The position numbers were made by a program, and so were the translations under genes. Shown here one piece after another: positions 26,893-36,650 of a stretch of DNA of 64,000 nucleotides (the first letter of the stretch is position 1; each line of letters starts with the position of its first letter). The DNA lies in assembly GCA_963823845.1 (NCBI GenBank), contig CAWGND010000013.1, positions 682,001 to 746,000 of the forward strand, written 5' to 3'. The DNA is from Alloacidobacterium sp963823845. GTDB lineage: Bacteria > Acidobacteriota > Terriglobia > Terriglobales > Acidobacteriaceae. Below the pieces are notes generated by a model, which worked only from the letters and a program-made list of their open reading frames with translations, had not been told where the DNA came from and did not search any database.

Positions 26893-27720
26893 CTAGGCAA
26901 CGCTATTTGAGAGCGTGCCGATGTGCTCGATTGAAATATCGATCTGATCTTTGCTGTACAGCGTAAATGAATCGGGAGGAACTATGCCGGTGCCTGTCAT
27001 CAAAAAACTGCCGCAGGGGAAGCTGTTGTCTCGATAGAGATAGGCGACCAGGGATTTCGGCTCGCGCTTGAGTTCTTTCAGGGCAGTCTTTCCGCTGAAG
27101 GCTATTTCTCCAGCGCGCAGGATCTTGATCTCAATCTGAACGTCCTTTTCCAGCGGGTCGTACTTGAGCAGAATACATGGGCCAATTGCGCAGCTGCCGT
27201 CGTAGACTTTCGCCTGTGGCAGGTAGAGTGGATTCTCTCCTTCGATATCACGCGAGCTCATGTCGTTTCCGATCGTGTAGCCGATAATCCTGCCACCGCT
27301 GCTCAACACGAGAGTCAACTCTGGTTCCGGGACAGACCACTTAGCATCGCTGCGGATACGCACCTTATCTCCATGACCGACGACGCGGCGGCCAGTCGCC
27401 TTGAAGAATAACTCCGGACGTTCGGCTGAATAGACACGGTCGTAGAAGTCACCTCCTCCAGCGTCCTTCGACTCTTCCATCCGGGCCGTGCGGCTGCGAT
27501 AGTACGTCACTCCCGAAGCCCATACCTCCTGGTTTTCAATCGGCGGCAGGATGGCATTCTCAGAAAACTCGTTAGAGGGCTGGGCGCTTTTCATCTTCAC
27601 GAGGCAATGATCAAGAAGGTCGTCGCGCGCTATCAGGGCATCCCAAGGTTCATCTTTCACGCGGTAAAACAAGCCTTCGAAGGAGATGAAGATGCCGTCT
27701 TTGGTTCGGTATAGTTTCAC
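26893..27720 (-). CDS. Fumarylacetoacetate hydrolase (FAH) family protein
   Basis: The 275-residue protein fits the FAH fold: VWASGVTYYRSRTARMEES, SVPEPELTLVLSSGGRIIGY (E-x-E metal site), GNDMSSRDIEG and CAIGPCILL segments are all in family order. Members cleave or dehydrate 2-keto acids with Mg2+; the VWASGVTY start resembles the 2-keto-3-deoxy-sugar-acid dehydratases. Next to the divergent Gfo/Idh-type oxidoreductase this suggests sugar-acid catabolism, but the substrate cannot be fixed. The gene is transcribed divergently from 27886. Confidence 0.75.
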   Translation of the reverse strand: MKLYRTKDGIFISFEGLFYRVKDEPWDALIARDDLLDHCLVKMKSAQPSNEFSENAILPPIENQEVWASGVTYYRSRTARMEESKDAGGGDFYDRVYSAERPELFFKATGRRVVGHGDKVRIRSDAKWSVPEPELTLVLSSGGRIIGYTIGNDMSSRDIEGENPLYLPQAKVYDGSCAIGPCILLKYDPLEKDVQIEIKILRAGEIAFSGKTALKELKREPKSLVAYLYRDNSFPCGSFLMTGTGIVPPDSFTLYSKDQIDISIEHIGTLSNSVA

Positions 27721-27885
27721 GCTCTATGACCCTCAGACTTAGATTAGTACCAATCACTCTATCTTGCCCCCGTTCAGAAAAGAGATTAAACATCCTGCTT
27801 TCTGTTTTTCTTGACTGACTATCTGTAAACTGCAATCGCGACTTTCATTGATAAGATTGACGGGAACAAAGGGGACGCAACGCTC

Positions 27886-29058
27886 ATGCCATATCAGCCC
27901 AATCGCCGCACCTTTCTCATCGCAGGCGGCATTACTGCTCTTGCCTCAACGAAGGTACTTGGTGCAAACGACAATCTTCGCATCGGAGTGATAGGAGCGG
28001 GGGGACGTATGCAGACTCTGCTCGATTGCGCCGATAAGGTTGGATCCTGTCAGATCGTGGCCGTAAGCGACGTGTATGGGCCGCATCGCGATGCTGTTAA
28101 GGAGCGGTCCAACGGAGTCGCTACTACCCATGTCGACTATCGCGAGGTGCTGGATACGGATATCGATATCGTTCTCATCGGGTCTCCGGATCACTGGCAC
28201 ATTCGCATGGCGGTGGATGCCCTGGCCGCTGGCAAAGACGTCTATCTGGAGAAACCGGTCACCCACACGATTGAGGAGGGGACTACGCTCACACGCGCAG
28301 TTCGCTCCAGCAAACAGATTCTGCAGTGCGGCATGCAGCAGCGCAGCTGGACTCATTTTCGCGATGCGGTTGATTTGATTCAGGGAGGCAGTCTCGGACG
28401 CGTCCCCCAAGTGAGAACCTACTGGTGGCAGAACTATCAGCGCAACGGGCCGACGAAGCCTGTTGATACACAGGCGCTTGATTGGAAGCTATGGCTCGGC
28501 GCCACTCCGGATCAGCCGTTCAGCGAGGAGAAATTTCTCCGGTGGCGTTGGTTCTGGAATTTCGGGGGGGGCGCCATGACTGACTTATTCACCCATTGGA
28601 TCGATGTTGTGCATTGGGCCATGAAGGTAGACCAGCCGCGCCAGGCGCAAATGCTTGGGGACAAATACATCTTTGAAGATTGGGATTGCCCCGACACCGT
28701 GCAGGCAGCATTCCGATATCCCGGGTTCGATGTCGTGTACGAGGGTATGATGAGTTCTTCGATCGATGATGGCGGGCTTGAATTCCGCGGGACAGAGGCG
28801 ACGTTGAAGATCAATCGCAGCGGATTCGGCGTCTATCGCGAGGGCGTGCAGAGCAACCAAAATCCCGTCCTCAAAGAAGAGAGCTTCCGCGATGGAACCA
28901 TTACCCACATGCAGAATTTCTTCGAGTGTGTCAGGGCACGCACGGAGCCCAACGCACCTGTTGAAACCGGTGTCGCCGCAGCGCGCGCGGGCCAGATCGC
29001 TAATCTAGCATATCGCCATAGTGGCCAGATTACGTGGCCGCCGAAGCCTCAGTCCTGA
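27886..29058 (+). CDS. Gfo/Idh/MocA-family oxidoreductase with Tat signal
   Basis: The 390-residue protein opens with a twin-arginine signal (NRRTFLIAGG) and an AxA-like site, so it is probably exported folded with its cofactor. The mature part has the nucleotide-binding GVIGAGGRMQTLLDC and the family motif YLEKPVTHTIEEG, where EKP carries the catalytic-site Lys. The C-terminal alpha/beta domain includes GGAMTDLFTHWIDVVHW. Such Tat-exported members in acidobacteria and Bacteroidota act on sugars or glycosides in the periplasm; the substrate here is unknown. Confidence 0.85.
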   Translation: MPYQPNRRTFLIAGGITALASTKVLGANDNLRIGVIGAGGRMQTLLDCADKVGSCQIVAVSDVYGPHRDAVKERSNGVATTHVDYREVLDTDIDIVLIGSPDHWHIRMAVDALAAGKDVYLEKPVTHTIEEGTTLTRAVRSSKQILQCGMQQRSWTHFRDAVDLIQGGSLGRVPQVRTYWWQNYQRNGPTKPVDTQALDWKLWLGATPDQPFSEEKFLRWRWFWNFGGGAMTDLFTHWIDVVHWAMKVDQPRQAQMLGDKYIFEDWDCPDTVQAAFRYPGFDVVYEGMMSSSIDDGGLEFRGTEATLKINRSGFGVYREGVQSNQNPVLKEESFRDGTITHMQNFFECVRARTEPNAPVETGVAAARAGQIANLAYRHSGQITWPPKPQS

Positions 29059-29281
29059 GCAACGGCCTTGATACGGCAGGTACTCATTGCGTGTTCGCCA
29101 CTTTTCATTGTTTCCGGCTGGCTTGGATGTCCGAGGTTTCACTCGGTTGAAAAGACTAAAACCGAGGCCCGGAATTGCAGGTGAAGGCCAGGACGTGCGC
29201 TCGATTGCACAGGTCGATGCAAAGGGCACATTCAGGATTCTTCCGGGGAAATACACCATGTTTTCAGTCGAAGCGGTTCAA

Positions 29282-30133
29282 TTAGGGCACCGTCGGCGTT
29301 ACCGCCGAGTGCCCGAATCCGCCTGCCACGCCCAGCCCGAGGAGCGTTCCCCCAAGAGCCACGAAAATCAGCAAGACAACCGCGCCCGGGGGGACGGCGC
29401 CAGCAGCCTCGCATGAATGATTCAACTTTCTTATTTGGGAAACCGTCAAAACCTCGGGTGCAGAGGAAGAAGAGGTGCCGCCTGGAGTCATCCCGGTTAC
29501 CCGGACCGTTTTACCGACGAGAGGGTCGAGGTCGTGCCCTTGTAACTGGTAGGTAACACTGGTGAAATGATCAGTAAGCAAGTAATTCTGCTCCAACTCG
29601 CCGCAGATTTTAACCTGGTGTTCCGGAGTTCCGGCGGCCTGGCCGATTGCAAAGCTGAGCGTCTTCCCGGGTTTCACCCGGGCAACAAGATTCCCGGAGG
29701 CGGTCCATACATCCGATTCACCCTCCTCCGCGGCAACCTCAATGTACGATGCGTCTCTCACGCCAACCTGGGCTATTGCGTTGGGAGCCACCCCTGAAAT
29801 CTTTAATCCGTCGGCAAGCACCGGGTGTTTATCCACCCCACTTTGCATAGCCACGCCCAGTTGCAGGACGGAACGTTCGCGATAAACGGTCATTGTCGCA
29901 CCAGGTTTCATCACCGCGCTTGTACCGTCTGAAAATCGCAGGCTCGAGCTTCTGTCTCCCGATGAAATGAGGCTTCCAGAAAAGATCGCTGAGTTACCCG
30001 GCACTTGCAATCCATCAACCTGGACTTCTCCGGTTGTCATCACGAGCCCTATAGGAGACGAGGTCTCGGCGGCCATGCTGAGCAGGCAACTACATGTAAA
30101 AAGTGAGATGGCTGACTGCAATTGCCGGATCAT
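29282..30133 (-). CDS. FecR-domain-like exported protein
   Basis: The start is taken at the ATG 30133-30131, which has GGAGGA 6 nt upstream; the longer frame from 30172 lacks such a site. The 283-residue product has a signal-like N-terminus (SLFTCSCLLSMAA), a FecR-type domain (GEVQVDGLQVPGNSAIFSGS then SLRFSDGTSAVMKPGA), a second domain with TVRVTGMTPGGTSSSSAP, and ends with a hydrophobic Gly-rich helix (PGAVVLLIFVALGGTLLGLG) that could be a membrane anchor. Proteins of this kind border EPS loci in acidobacteria. Function unknown. Confidence 0.6.
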   Translation of the reverse strand: MIRQLQSAISLFTCSCLLSMAAETSSPIGLVMTTGEVQVDGLQVPGNSAIFSGSLISSGDRSSSLRFSDGTSAVMKPGATMTVYRERSVLQLGVAMQSGVDKHPVLADGLKISGVAPNAIAQVGVRDASYIEVAAEEGESDVWTASGNLVARVKPGKTLSFAIGQAAGTPEHQVKICGELEQNYLLTDHFTSVTYQLQGHDLDPLVGKTVRVTGMTPGGTSSSSAPEVLTVSQIRKLNHSCEAAGAVPPGAVVLLIFVALGGTLLGLGVAGGFGHSAVTPTVP

Positions 30134-30657
30134 TGACTTCCTCCGTAAATTGCGACCAAAGCGGATGCTCACCCGAATCAGCCGTAGGAGCAGTAAGCAG
30201 CAGGAGATCGCGATTGTTTTTACGATCCAAGAAAACTATAGCGCTTCAGCCACAGTGTTGTCGAATGAATGGACGCATCATCGATCCCGCGGGTTGGATG
30301 GTATGGGGTTTAAAATCTCGGATTACCGCTTTGTAACAAGACCCGGTACAAATGCTGAAGCCCAAATCTGCACACAAATTTAATCCGGGGGATGTTGCCA
30401 ATTCGCCAGCGTGGGGATAAGGTGTTGAGGTCAGCGAAAGTTAGAGTGGCAGGTCATTCGATTCCTGTCCTTTGAAGCCAATCTATGTGCAGGCGCTAAA
30501 AAGCCTCTGTGGGCTAGCCCGTTGTTTGAGTGACCGAGAGTTGAGCTGTATGGGGTAGTGGTTCGGGATTGGATTCACCGGCGAAATCTGTGGTTTCCCG
30601 GAGTCAGCTTCATCGCAAGACTACACATGGCAAGAGGAAGATTTTCCAGGAGGTCAG
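30134..30657. promoter_or_regulatory. Divergent intergenic region at the left edge of the polysaccharide locus
   Basis: This 524-nt gap separates the FecR-like gene (minus) from the PglF-like gene (plus) and must hold promoters for both. It contains the perfect 10-bp palindrome GGGCTAGCCC (30511-30520), preceded by an AGGC...GCCT hairpin candidate (30491-30506). These could form an operator or a leader RNA structure. A ribosome-binding site AGGAGG lies directly before the TTG start at 30658. No ORF with support was found. Confidence 0.35.
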
Positions 30658-32580
30658 TTGGAGCACCTTCACGAGTTGCAAGCTGTGACCGACCGGAAGC
30701 GTGAACGATACGCCGATCTCATTCCGACGTGGCTTTATCACGGGTATGTTCGCGTAATTCTGGACGGTCTTACTGCGGCGATCGCGATGATTTATGCATA
30801 TGTGCTCCGGTTTGATTTTCATATCGAGCCGAAGATGCAGCACAGCATGTGGACGTGGCTGTGCGTCGTAGCTGTTCTAAGACCTTTATCTTTGCACCTA
30901 ACTCGCGATGGATACCATGCGACCTGGCGTTTCTTTGATGTGCGGGACGGGCTTGCCCTAGCTCTGCGTTCGCTACCAGTAACAATTTTTCTTCTGCTGG
31001 TGCGCTGGTGCATACCCGGCGCTCCGATAGTTCCCTATAGCGTACTGATCCTCGAGTTCGGCATCTTCCTCGTCTTTGCTTCCGCGTTGCGGGTAACGCG
31101 GCGTCTCGCAAACGAGGCTGCCTATCGTCCATCTGGACGACCACGCGCACTCATTGTCGGAGGCGAGACGACGTTGGCTTCAGCGGTTCACCATCTCCAC
31201 ACCTGCAAAGAGGCTCAAGTCGTAGGCTTGGTAAGCGAAGATGTGCGCCTGGCCGGCGTACACATAGCGGGTCGGCCTGTCCTGGGCTCTCCTGAGTCGT
31301 TGGCCAGCCTTTTGGTGCGCCACCGGATAGAGGTGGTCGTGCTTTCAGGCGCGAATTTGAAATGTGCCGCACAAGTGATTCGCGACGCTAGCAGTCTCGA
31401 TGTTCAGGTTCGCATATTGCCTTCCGGCAGTGAGCTGATGGATGGAAAAGTTAAAGTGAATCGACCAGTTCCTATTGATCAGCTGGCTCGAGCCGATGCC
31501 GAGATAGTAAATGAGGTGCATCCTGCGGTGGTTCGGTGCTTCAACGGGCGGACCGTCTTGATTACAGGAGCCGGTGGGTCTATCGGCTCGGAGATTGCGC
31601 GACAGGTCTCGGCACTGAACGTTGATCGCGTCGTCGTCCTCGATCAAGATGAGAATTCGATTTTCGAGCTGATGAATGAGCTCGGTGGCCCGCGCGGCAA
31701 AGAAATAGTACCGATTGTCGGCAACATTCGCGACCGTGAAACAGTTCATCGCACATTTGAGCTGCATTCCCCACAGATTGTTCTCCACGCCGCGGCTTAT
31801 AAACATGTTCCCGTTATGGAAGGGAACTGCTGTGAAGCGGTTCTGAACAACGTCGCCGGTACACGAGAGCTCGCGGATGCGGCAATCGAATTTGGCTGCG
31901 AACGCCTGGTCATGATTTCCACCGACAAAGCGGTGAATCCATCAAGTGTCATGGGAGCGACCAAGCGAACAGCAGAGCTACTGATTCAGCATCGTGCCGA
32001 CGAGGGCTACGGCAAGGGTCACAAGACACACTTTGCCTGTGTGCGATTCGGGAATGTTCTGGGTAGCCGCGGCAGTGTTGTCCCTATTTTTCTTCGTCAG
32101 ATTGCTGCCGGTGGCCCAGTCACAATTACGCATCAGGAGATGACGCGCTACTTCATGACTATCCCACAAGCCGTGCGGCTCGTCCTGCAGGCTGCCACGC
32201 TGGCATCCCGGGGAGACGTCTACCTTCTGGATATGGGCGATCCAGTAAAGATCGTCGATTTTGCCAAGGACATCATCCGTCTGGCAGGTCTGACGCCAGG
32301 AAAGGACATCGATATCAAGGTCGTGGGCATCCGGCCGGGAGAGAGACTTCACGAGAAGATGTGGAGAGAAGACGCGCTGGTGACCACTACACCGTTTCGC
32401 GACGTCTTCCAAGTGAAGGCTACTGCCGTGGCTGTAGGGTTGACACAAATGCTGGCAGAATTGGAATCCGCGGCTCGCACTCGAAGATCAGATGCGACCA
32501 TCCACGAGTTATTGTGCAGGCTTCCCATTGACTACTGTCCAGAACGGGCTGTAATAACTCCGATGGCAGTCGCCAATTAG
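30658..32580 (+). CDS. Membrane-anchored nucleotide-sugar 4,6-dehydratase (PglF/WbpM/CapD-type)
   Basis: The 640-residue protein has four N-terminal membrane helices, a CoA-binding-like domain (RALIVGGETTLA) and a C-terminal SDR domain with TGAGGSIGSEIARQ, HAAAYKHVPVME and MISTDKAVNPSSVMGATKR. In the last motif the usual catalytic Tyr is Met, the known peculiarity of the UDP-GlcNAc C6-dehydratases WbpM/PglF/CapD. It would convert UDP-GlcNAc to the 4-keto-6-deoxy sugar, the first step towards bacillosamine-type sugars. The matching PglC/PglD/PglE-like genes lie at 53.9-56.4 kb. The start is a TTG with AGGAGG four nt upstream. Confidence 0.85.
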   Translation: MEHLHELQAVTDRKRERYADLIPTWLYHGYVRVILDGLTAAIAMIYAYVLRFDFHIEPKMQHSMWTWLCVVAVLRPLSLHLTRDGYHATWRFFDVRDGLALALRSLPVTIFLLLVRWCIPGAPIVPYSVLILEFGIFLVFASALRVTRRLANEAAYRPSGRPRALIVGGETTLASAVHHLHTCKEAQVVGLVSEDVRLAGVHIAGRPVLGSPESLASLLVRHRIEVVVLSGANLKCAAQVIRDASSLDVQVRILPSGSELMDGKVKVNRPVPIDQLARADAEIVNEVHPAVVRCFNGRTVLITGAGGSIGSEIARQVSALNVDRVVVLDQDENSIFELMNELGGPRGKEIVPIVGNIRDRETVHRTFELHSPQIVLHAAAYKHVPVMEGNCCEAVLNNVAGTRELADAAIEFGCERLVMISTDKAVNPSSVMGATKRTAELLIQHRADEGYGKGHKTHFACVRFGNVLGSRGSVVPIFLRQIAAGGPVTITHQEMTRYFMTIPQAVRLVLQAATLASRGDVYLLDMGDPVKIVDFAKDIIRLAGLTPGKDIDIKVVGIRPGERLHEKMWREDALVTTTPFRDVFQVKATAVAVGLTQMLAELESAARTRRSDATIHELLCRLPIDYCPERAVITPMAVAN

Positions 32581-32620
32581 GAATTACACTGTCCGAGGAA
32601 ATTTGCTTGGAAAACGCAGA

Positions 32621-34120
32621 ATGAGCATGCATGATCAAAAGCTCTTGGAGTTCATGCCAAGGCCGTCGGACATACTCATTGAAGAAGACTGTATCAGTAC
32701 GTCATTCAGTCTGAGCGTGCTGGTGCCGGTCTACAACGAGCGGTACCTGGTGGAAGCCAGCTTGCGTCGTCTCCTTGCTTTGAAAGACGACATCATCCAT
32801 AGCCTGGAAGTCATCATCGTGGATGACTGCAGTACAGATGGAAGTTGGGAAATTCTCCAGAGGATTGCCGCGGAAGACGAACGCGTCGTGCTGCTTCGAC
32901 ATGAGCGGAACATGGGCAAAGGGGCTGCGTTGCGCACCGCGCTGGAGTATGCCACGGGCGAGATCAGCATCGTGCACGATGCCGATCTCGAATACAATCC
33001 GGCGGACATTCCCTCGCTGCTCCGGCCATTTGCGGCCGAAGCGGCTGACGCCGTGTTTGGGTCTCGCTATCTTTCATCGCACTACCGCCGGGCTCTCATG
33101 TTCCGGCACACATGGTTGAACAAGGCGCTCACCTTTGTGGCGAATATTTTCACCGATCTGAATCTCAGCGATATCGAGACCTGCTACAAGGCGATCCGTA
33201 CGCCTTTATTCCAGTCAATTCCTCTGCGCCACAACGATTTTCGCTTCGAGATTGAAATCGCCTTCAAACTAGCGAAGCGGCGTGCGCGCGTCTTTGAGGC
33301 GCCAATCAGGTATCTTGCCCGCAACTACCAGGAAGGCAAGAAGATTCGCCACAAGGACGCAGTGCTTGCGTTGGCTGCAATTCTGCGGTTCTGGCTCATT
33401 GACGATCTTTACAAGGACGATGAATACGGTTCGCAAATACTTGCGAGTCTCGAGAAAGCACGCCGGTTCAACCTATGGATGGGGCGGACGCTGGCCCCGT
33501 ATGTGGGAGGGCGGGTGCTGGAGATTGGCGCAGGGATTGGTACTCTGACCAGTCAATTCATCCCTCGCGAGTATTATCTCGCCTCCGATATCAATCCTTC
33601 TTATCTCTCTTACCTGCGGTCGTATTCCGTTGGGAAACCATATCTTCGGGTGCGTCATATCGACGCCGGAGTTCCGAGCGATTTTGCGGGACTCGAGGAA
33701 AAGTTCGATACCGTGCTGATGATCAACGTGCTGGAACATGTGCCGCATGAACAGGAGACGCTCGAAAACATCCGATCGTCGCTGATGCCAGGCGGCCGGG
33801 CGGTGATCCTTGTTCCGCAGCATCCGGCGCTGTACGGCACGCTGGATCGCGCGCTCGAACATCGCGAGCGATATACGCGAGAGTCGTTGCGGCAAGGCCT
33901 GGAACGAGCAGGCTTCCGAGTGGAACAGATCTTCGATTTCAATCGCTTCTCCGTTCCCGGCTGGTGGCTCAACGGAAAGGTGATGCAGCGCAAAACATTC
34001 TCTCGGGTCCAGTTGAAGGTGTTGCAGATGTTAATGCCTATGCTGCGGCGCCTGGACGGCATCCTGCCCTGGGGTGGTCTAAGTCTGATTGCAGTCGCCA
34101 CCAAACCACAGAATGAGTAA
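32621..34120 (+). CDS. Bifunctional glycosyltransferase family 2 / SAM methyltransferase
   Basis: The 499-residue protein joins two domains. Residues about 20-250 form a GT2 (DPM-synthase-like) transferase with LVPVYNE, IIVDDCSTDGS and the D-x-D-type HDADLEYNP. From about residue 280 a class I methyltransferase follows, with VLEIGAGIGTLTSQF (SAM-binding motif I) and DTVLMINVLEHVPHE. The ATG at 32621 is chosen; a TTG at 32603 would lie too close to its ribosome-binding site. A sugar may be transferred to a lipid carrier and then methylated, but the order and substrates are unknown. Confidence 0.8.
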   Translation: MSMHDQKLLEFMPRPSDILIEEDCISTSFSLSVLVPVYNERYLVEASLRRLLALKDDIIHSLEVIIVDDCSTDGSWEILQRIAAEDERVVLLRHERNMGKGAALRTALEYATGEISIVHDADLEYNPADIPSLLRPFAAEAADAVFGSRYLSSHYRRALMFRHTWLNKALTFVANIFTDLNLSDIETCYKAIRTPLFQSIPLRHNDFRFEIEIAFKLAKRRARVFEAPIRYLARNYQEGKKIRHKDAVLALAAILRFWLIDDLYKDDEYGSQILASLEKARRFNLWMGRTLAPYVGGRVLEIGAGIGTLTSQFIPREYYLASDINPSYLSYLRSYSVGKPYLRVRHIDAGVPSDFAGLEEKFDTVLMINVLEHVPHEQETLENIRSSLMPGGRAVILVPQHPALYGTLDRALEHRERYTRESLRQGLERAGFRVEQIFDFNRFSVPGWWLNGKVMQRKTFSRVQLKVLQMLMPMLRRLDGILPWGGLSLIAVATKPQNE

Positions 34121-34374
34121 TCAATTGGCGAGTGTCAATCTCGTCCGGTCCCATTTGCAGAAGCTAATTTTCTGTCTCTGACATGGGCGGTCCGGTCATG
34201 GTCCCGTCGTTGTGGAGGAAAATTGACGGGACCGATGTGTATGTCTATTTCTTTCACGCTAACAGTAGCGTAACGTGACGATGAACTAAAACGGGGGGTT
34301 CTTTTGGCGACGGAATTGAAACCGCGCTTGGCGGATGCCGAATGGGAAATTAGGGCCTTGCACGCACTCCGGAG

Positions 34375-35535
34375 ATGCAAGTGCTAGGACATGCCTACCT
34401 TGCCGCACCCAGTGGCGATTGTTCTCCAATACGAAGGTGGTTCGGCTGTTCCACTCTTGCCGTGCTGCTCTACGCGGGCTTCTGCGTGGCCCTAGCGACG
34501 GCTGCGTACTTTCGACCATTACCGAGCTTTGACCGGTTTTTGTACGCAGGAGCCGTCGCTTCGTTGCGGTGGTCCGATCCGTTAACGATCCACCGCATCG
34601 CGCGTGCTGAATTCGACGTGCAACCATCTGCCTTCCAGTTCGAAAGCGTGGCCGCTGAGCCCTATTTTGCCGATGTGTACAACAATCCGTACCATTTTGC
34701 GCAGCAGTTAGGCTTGTTTCGAGTCAAGCTAGGCTATGTGGCAGCCGGATACGTGCTTTGGCGCGCGGGGGTACCGATCCTTGTTGGTCTGCGCCTGATA
34801 TCGGCATGCTGCATCTTCGTCGTCGGTCTGGCGGTCCTCGCCTGGACACACGACGCTGTCTTATGTCCAGTGTTGTTGCTGACACCGCCTGTGTTGAGCA
34901 TGGGACGGATGGTGACCGCCGATCCTTTGTCTACGGTGATGGTTGTCCTTGCTCTGTTTGTGCTGGCGAGAAGGAGAGACTTGCTTGCTGCCAGCCTGCT
35001 GGTGGCCAGCATATTGGTGAGGTCCGATAACTTTGTTCTTGCAGTCATCGTGCTGGCATGGATGGTCTGGAGGCAGCGCATTCGCCTCTCTGTTGGAGCC
35101 CTGTTCGCAGCGCTTGCCGTGGCTACTACGGCTCTTGTTAACCGGATTGCGGGTGTGTACAGTTGGCGGGTCGTCATGCAACACGGCTTTGTTAAGCCAG
35201 TCATCGAGCCGATTCGTCACCCTGTCCCTATCAGTCTTGCTGGCTATTTGCACGCGCTCGCCGGGTTGAGGGCGATTCCCTACACGTTCATGACCATCTC
35301 GATTCTGGTGGCAGCAGCAGTCTGGAAGAGGCTTCCTGAAGGCTCGGTCTTCGGCGATCTATTACCGTTGACAGGCCTTTATATTGTGATACGCCTCGTG
35401 ATGTTCCCAAATTTCGATGACAGGTTCTTTGTGTGGGCCTATCTACTTTCTGGTGTCGCGCTCATTCAGACGGCTCAATCCCGATTTCGATCGCCCAGCC
35501 TGAAAGAGTCTCGAACCAGTTGTGAGAAAGCATGA
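34375..35535 (+). CDS. Polytopic membrane protein, possible GT-C-type glycosyltransferase
   Basis: The 386-residue product has eight to ten hydrophobic helices separated by short loops, with an acidic, tyrosine-rich loop early on (SVAAEPYFADVYNNPYHFAQ). This layout fits GT-C-type polyprenyl-linked glycosyltransferases or other EPS membrane enzymes, but no definite family motif is seen. The annotated ATG has a GGAG sequence immediately adjacent, leaving the start uncertain. The downstream glycosyltransferase gene begins 1 nt after its stop codon, so the two are probably coupled. Confidence 0.5.
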   Translation: MQVLGHAYLAAPSGDCSPIRRWFGCSTLAVLLYAGFCVALATAAYFRPLPSFDRFLYAGAVASLRWSDPLTIHRIARAEFDVQPSAFQFESVAAEPYFADVYNNPYHFAQQLGLFRVKLGYVAAGYVLWRAGVPILVGLRLISACCIFVVGLAVLAWTHDAVLCPVLLLTPPVLSMGRMVTADPLSTVMVVLALFVLARRRDLLAASLLVASILVRSDNFVLAVIVLAWMVWRQRIRLSVGALFAALAVATTALVNRIAGVYSWRVVMQHGFVKPVIEPIRHPVPISLAGYLHALAGLRAIPYTFMTISILVAAAVWKRLPEGSVFGDLLPLTGLYIVIRLVMFPNFDDRFFVWAYLLSGVALIQTAQSRFRSPSLKESRTSCEKA

Positions 35536-35536
35536 G

Positions 35537-36625
35537 ATGAGGATCGCGTTATTGATTCCTACTTTAGAGATCGGTGGAGTCGAACGGGTGTTCGCGAATC
35601 TAGCCAATGGTCTGCGCCAGTGTGGAGCCGAGGTCGACCTCGTCGCGGGCCGGGGAGGCGGAGACATGGGAAGGGTTATCGCAGAGGGTACCCAGGTGTT
35701 TGATCTCGAGTCCGATCATATGATGAGAAGCGTGCCGAGAGTGGCAAAGTATCTTCGTGACAGGGAACCCGATGCAATGATCGCTGCCATGACGCACTCC
35801 ACCGCTGCCGCAGTTGTTGCGCGAACGATCGCTCGACAGAAAACAAAAATCGTAGCAACTGAACACACTACGATGTCGAAGATCGTGGCAAATACGTCGG
35901 GGCTTAAATATCGCTTGATGCCTCTGTGGAGTCGTTGGGCTCTAAAGTCGGCTGATTCGATCGTAGCTGTCTCGGGTGGAGTCGCAGACGACTTGTCAAC
36001 GCAAACCGGTATTCCTCGCGAAACACTCCGCGTTATTTACAATCCCGTAATTACGGATGCGCTTTATACAGCAGGAACAGCAACCGTCGAGCATCCATGG
36101 TTCCAACCCGAAGAACCGCCGGTGATACTGGCCGTTGGCAGGCTGGATAAGCAGAAGGATTTTCCCATGTTGGTTCGCGCATTTCGCTTGATCAGAGACC
36201 GCCGCCCGGCTCGTTTAATGATCCTCGGGGACGGGGCGGATAGGAACCGGATTGAGCAAGTAGTCCGTGACACCGGTCTCGCTGACGATGTGGCACTCCC
36301 AGGCTTCGAACTAAACCCGTATCGGTTCATGAAGCGCGCGGCCGCATTTGCATCCTCGTCTCAGTGGGAAGGGTTTGGTGTGGCGCTGGTGGAGGCTCTG
36401 GCCCTCGGGGCGCCAGTTGTCTCGACAGATTGCATGTACGGCCCGTCAGAAATACTGTGTAATGGAAGATTCGGTATGCTCGTGCCTGTGGGCGATCACG
36501 AGGCCATGGCGGGAGCCTTGTTAACTGCTCTGGATAATCCAGTACGAAATGACTGTTCCGTCCACCTGCAACAATTTACAGTTCGCGGCGTCGCTGCGAA
36601 CTATTTGTCAATTGTCAGCAACTAG
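35537..36625 (+). CDS. GT4-family glycosyltransferase
   Basis: This 362-residue retaining GT-B glycosyltransferase starts MRIALLIPTLEIGGVERV, typical of the family (an alternative GTG lies five codons upstream, inside the previous gene). The C-terminal donor-binding half contains VILAVGRLDKQKDFPMLVRA, LMILGDGADRN and SSQWEGFGVALVEALALGAP, the E-x7-E motif region that binds the sugar nucleotide. Donor and acceptor cannot be predicted. It is likely to build the repeat unit of the polysaccharide. Confidence 0.88.
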   Translation: MRIALLIPTLEIGGVERVFANLANGLRQCGAEVDLVAGRGGGDMGRVIAEGTQVFDLESDHMMRSVPRVAKYLRDREPDAMIAAMTHSTAAAVVARTIARQKTKIVATEHTTMSKIVANTSGLKYRLMPLWSRWALKSADSIVAVSGGVADDLSTQTGIPRETLRVIYNPVITDALYTAGTATVEHPWFQPEEPPVILAVGRLDKQKDFPMLVRAFRLIRDRRPARLMILGDGADRNRIEQVVRDTGLADDVALPGFELNPYRFMKRAAAFASSSQWEGFGVALVEALALGAPVVSTDCMYGPSEILCNGRFGMLVPVGDHEAMAGALLTALDNPVRNDCSVHLQQFTVRGVAANYLSIVSN

Positions 36626-36650
36626 AGAAGGTCATCGTTTCGGCAAAACA

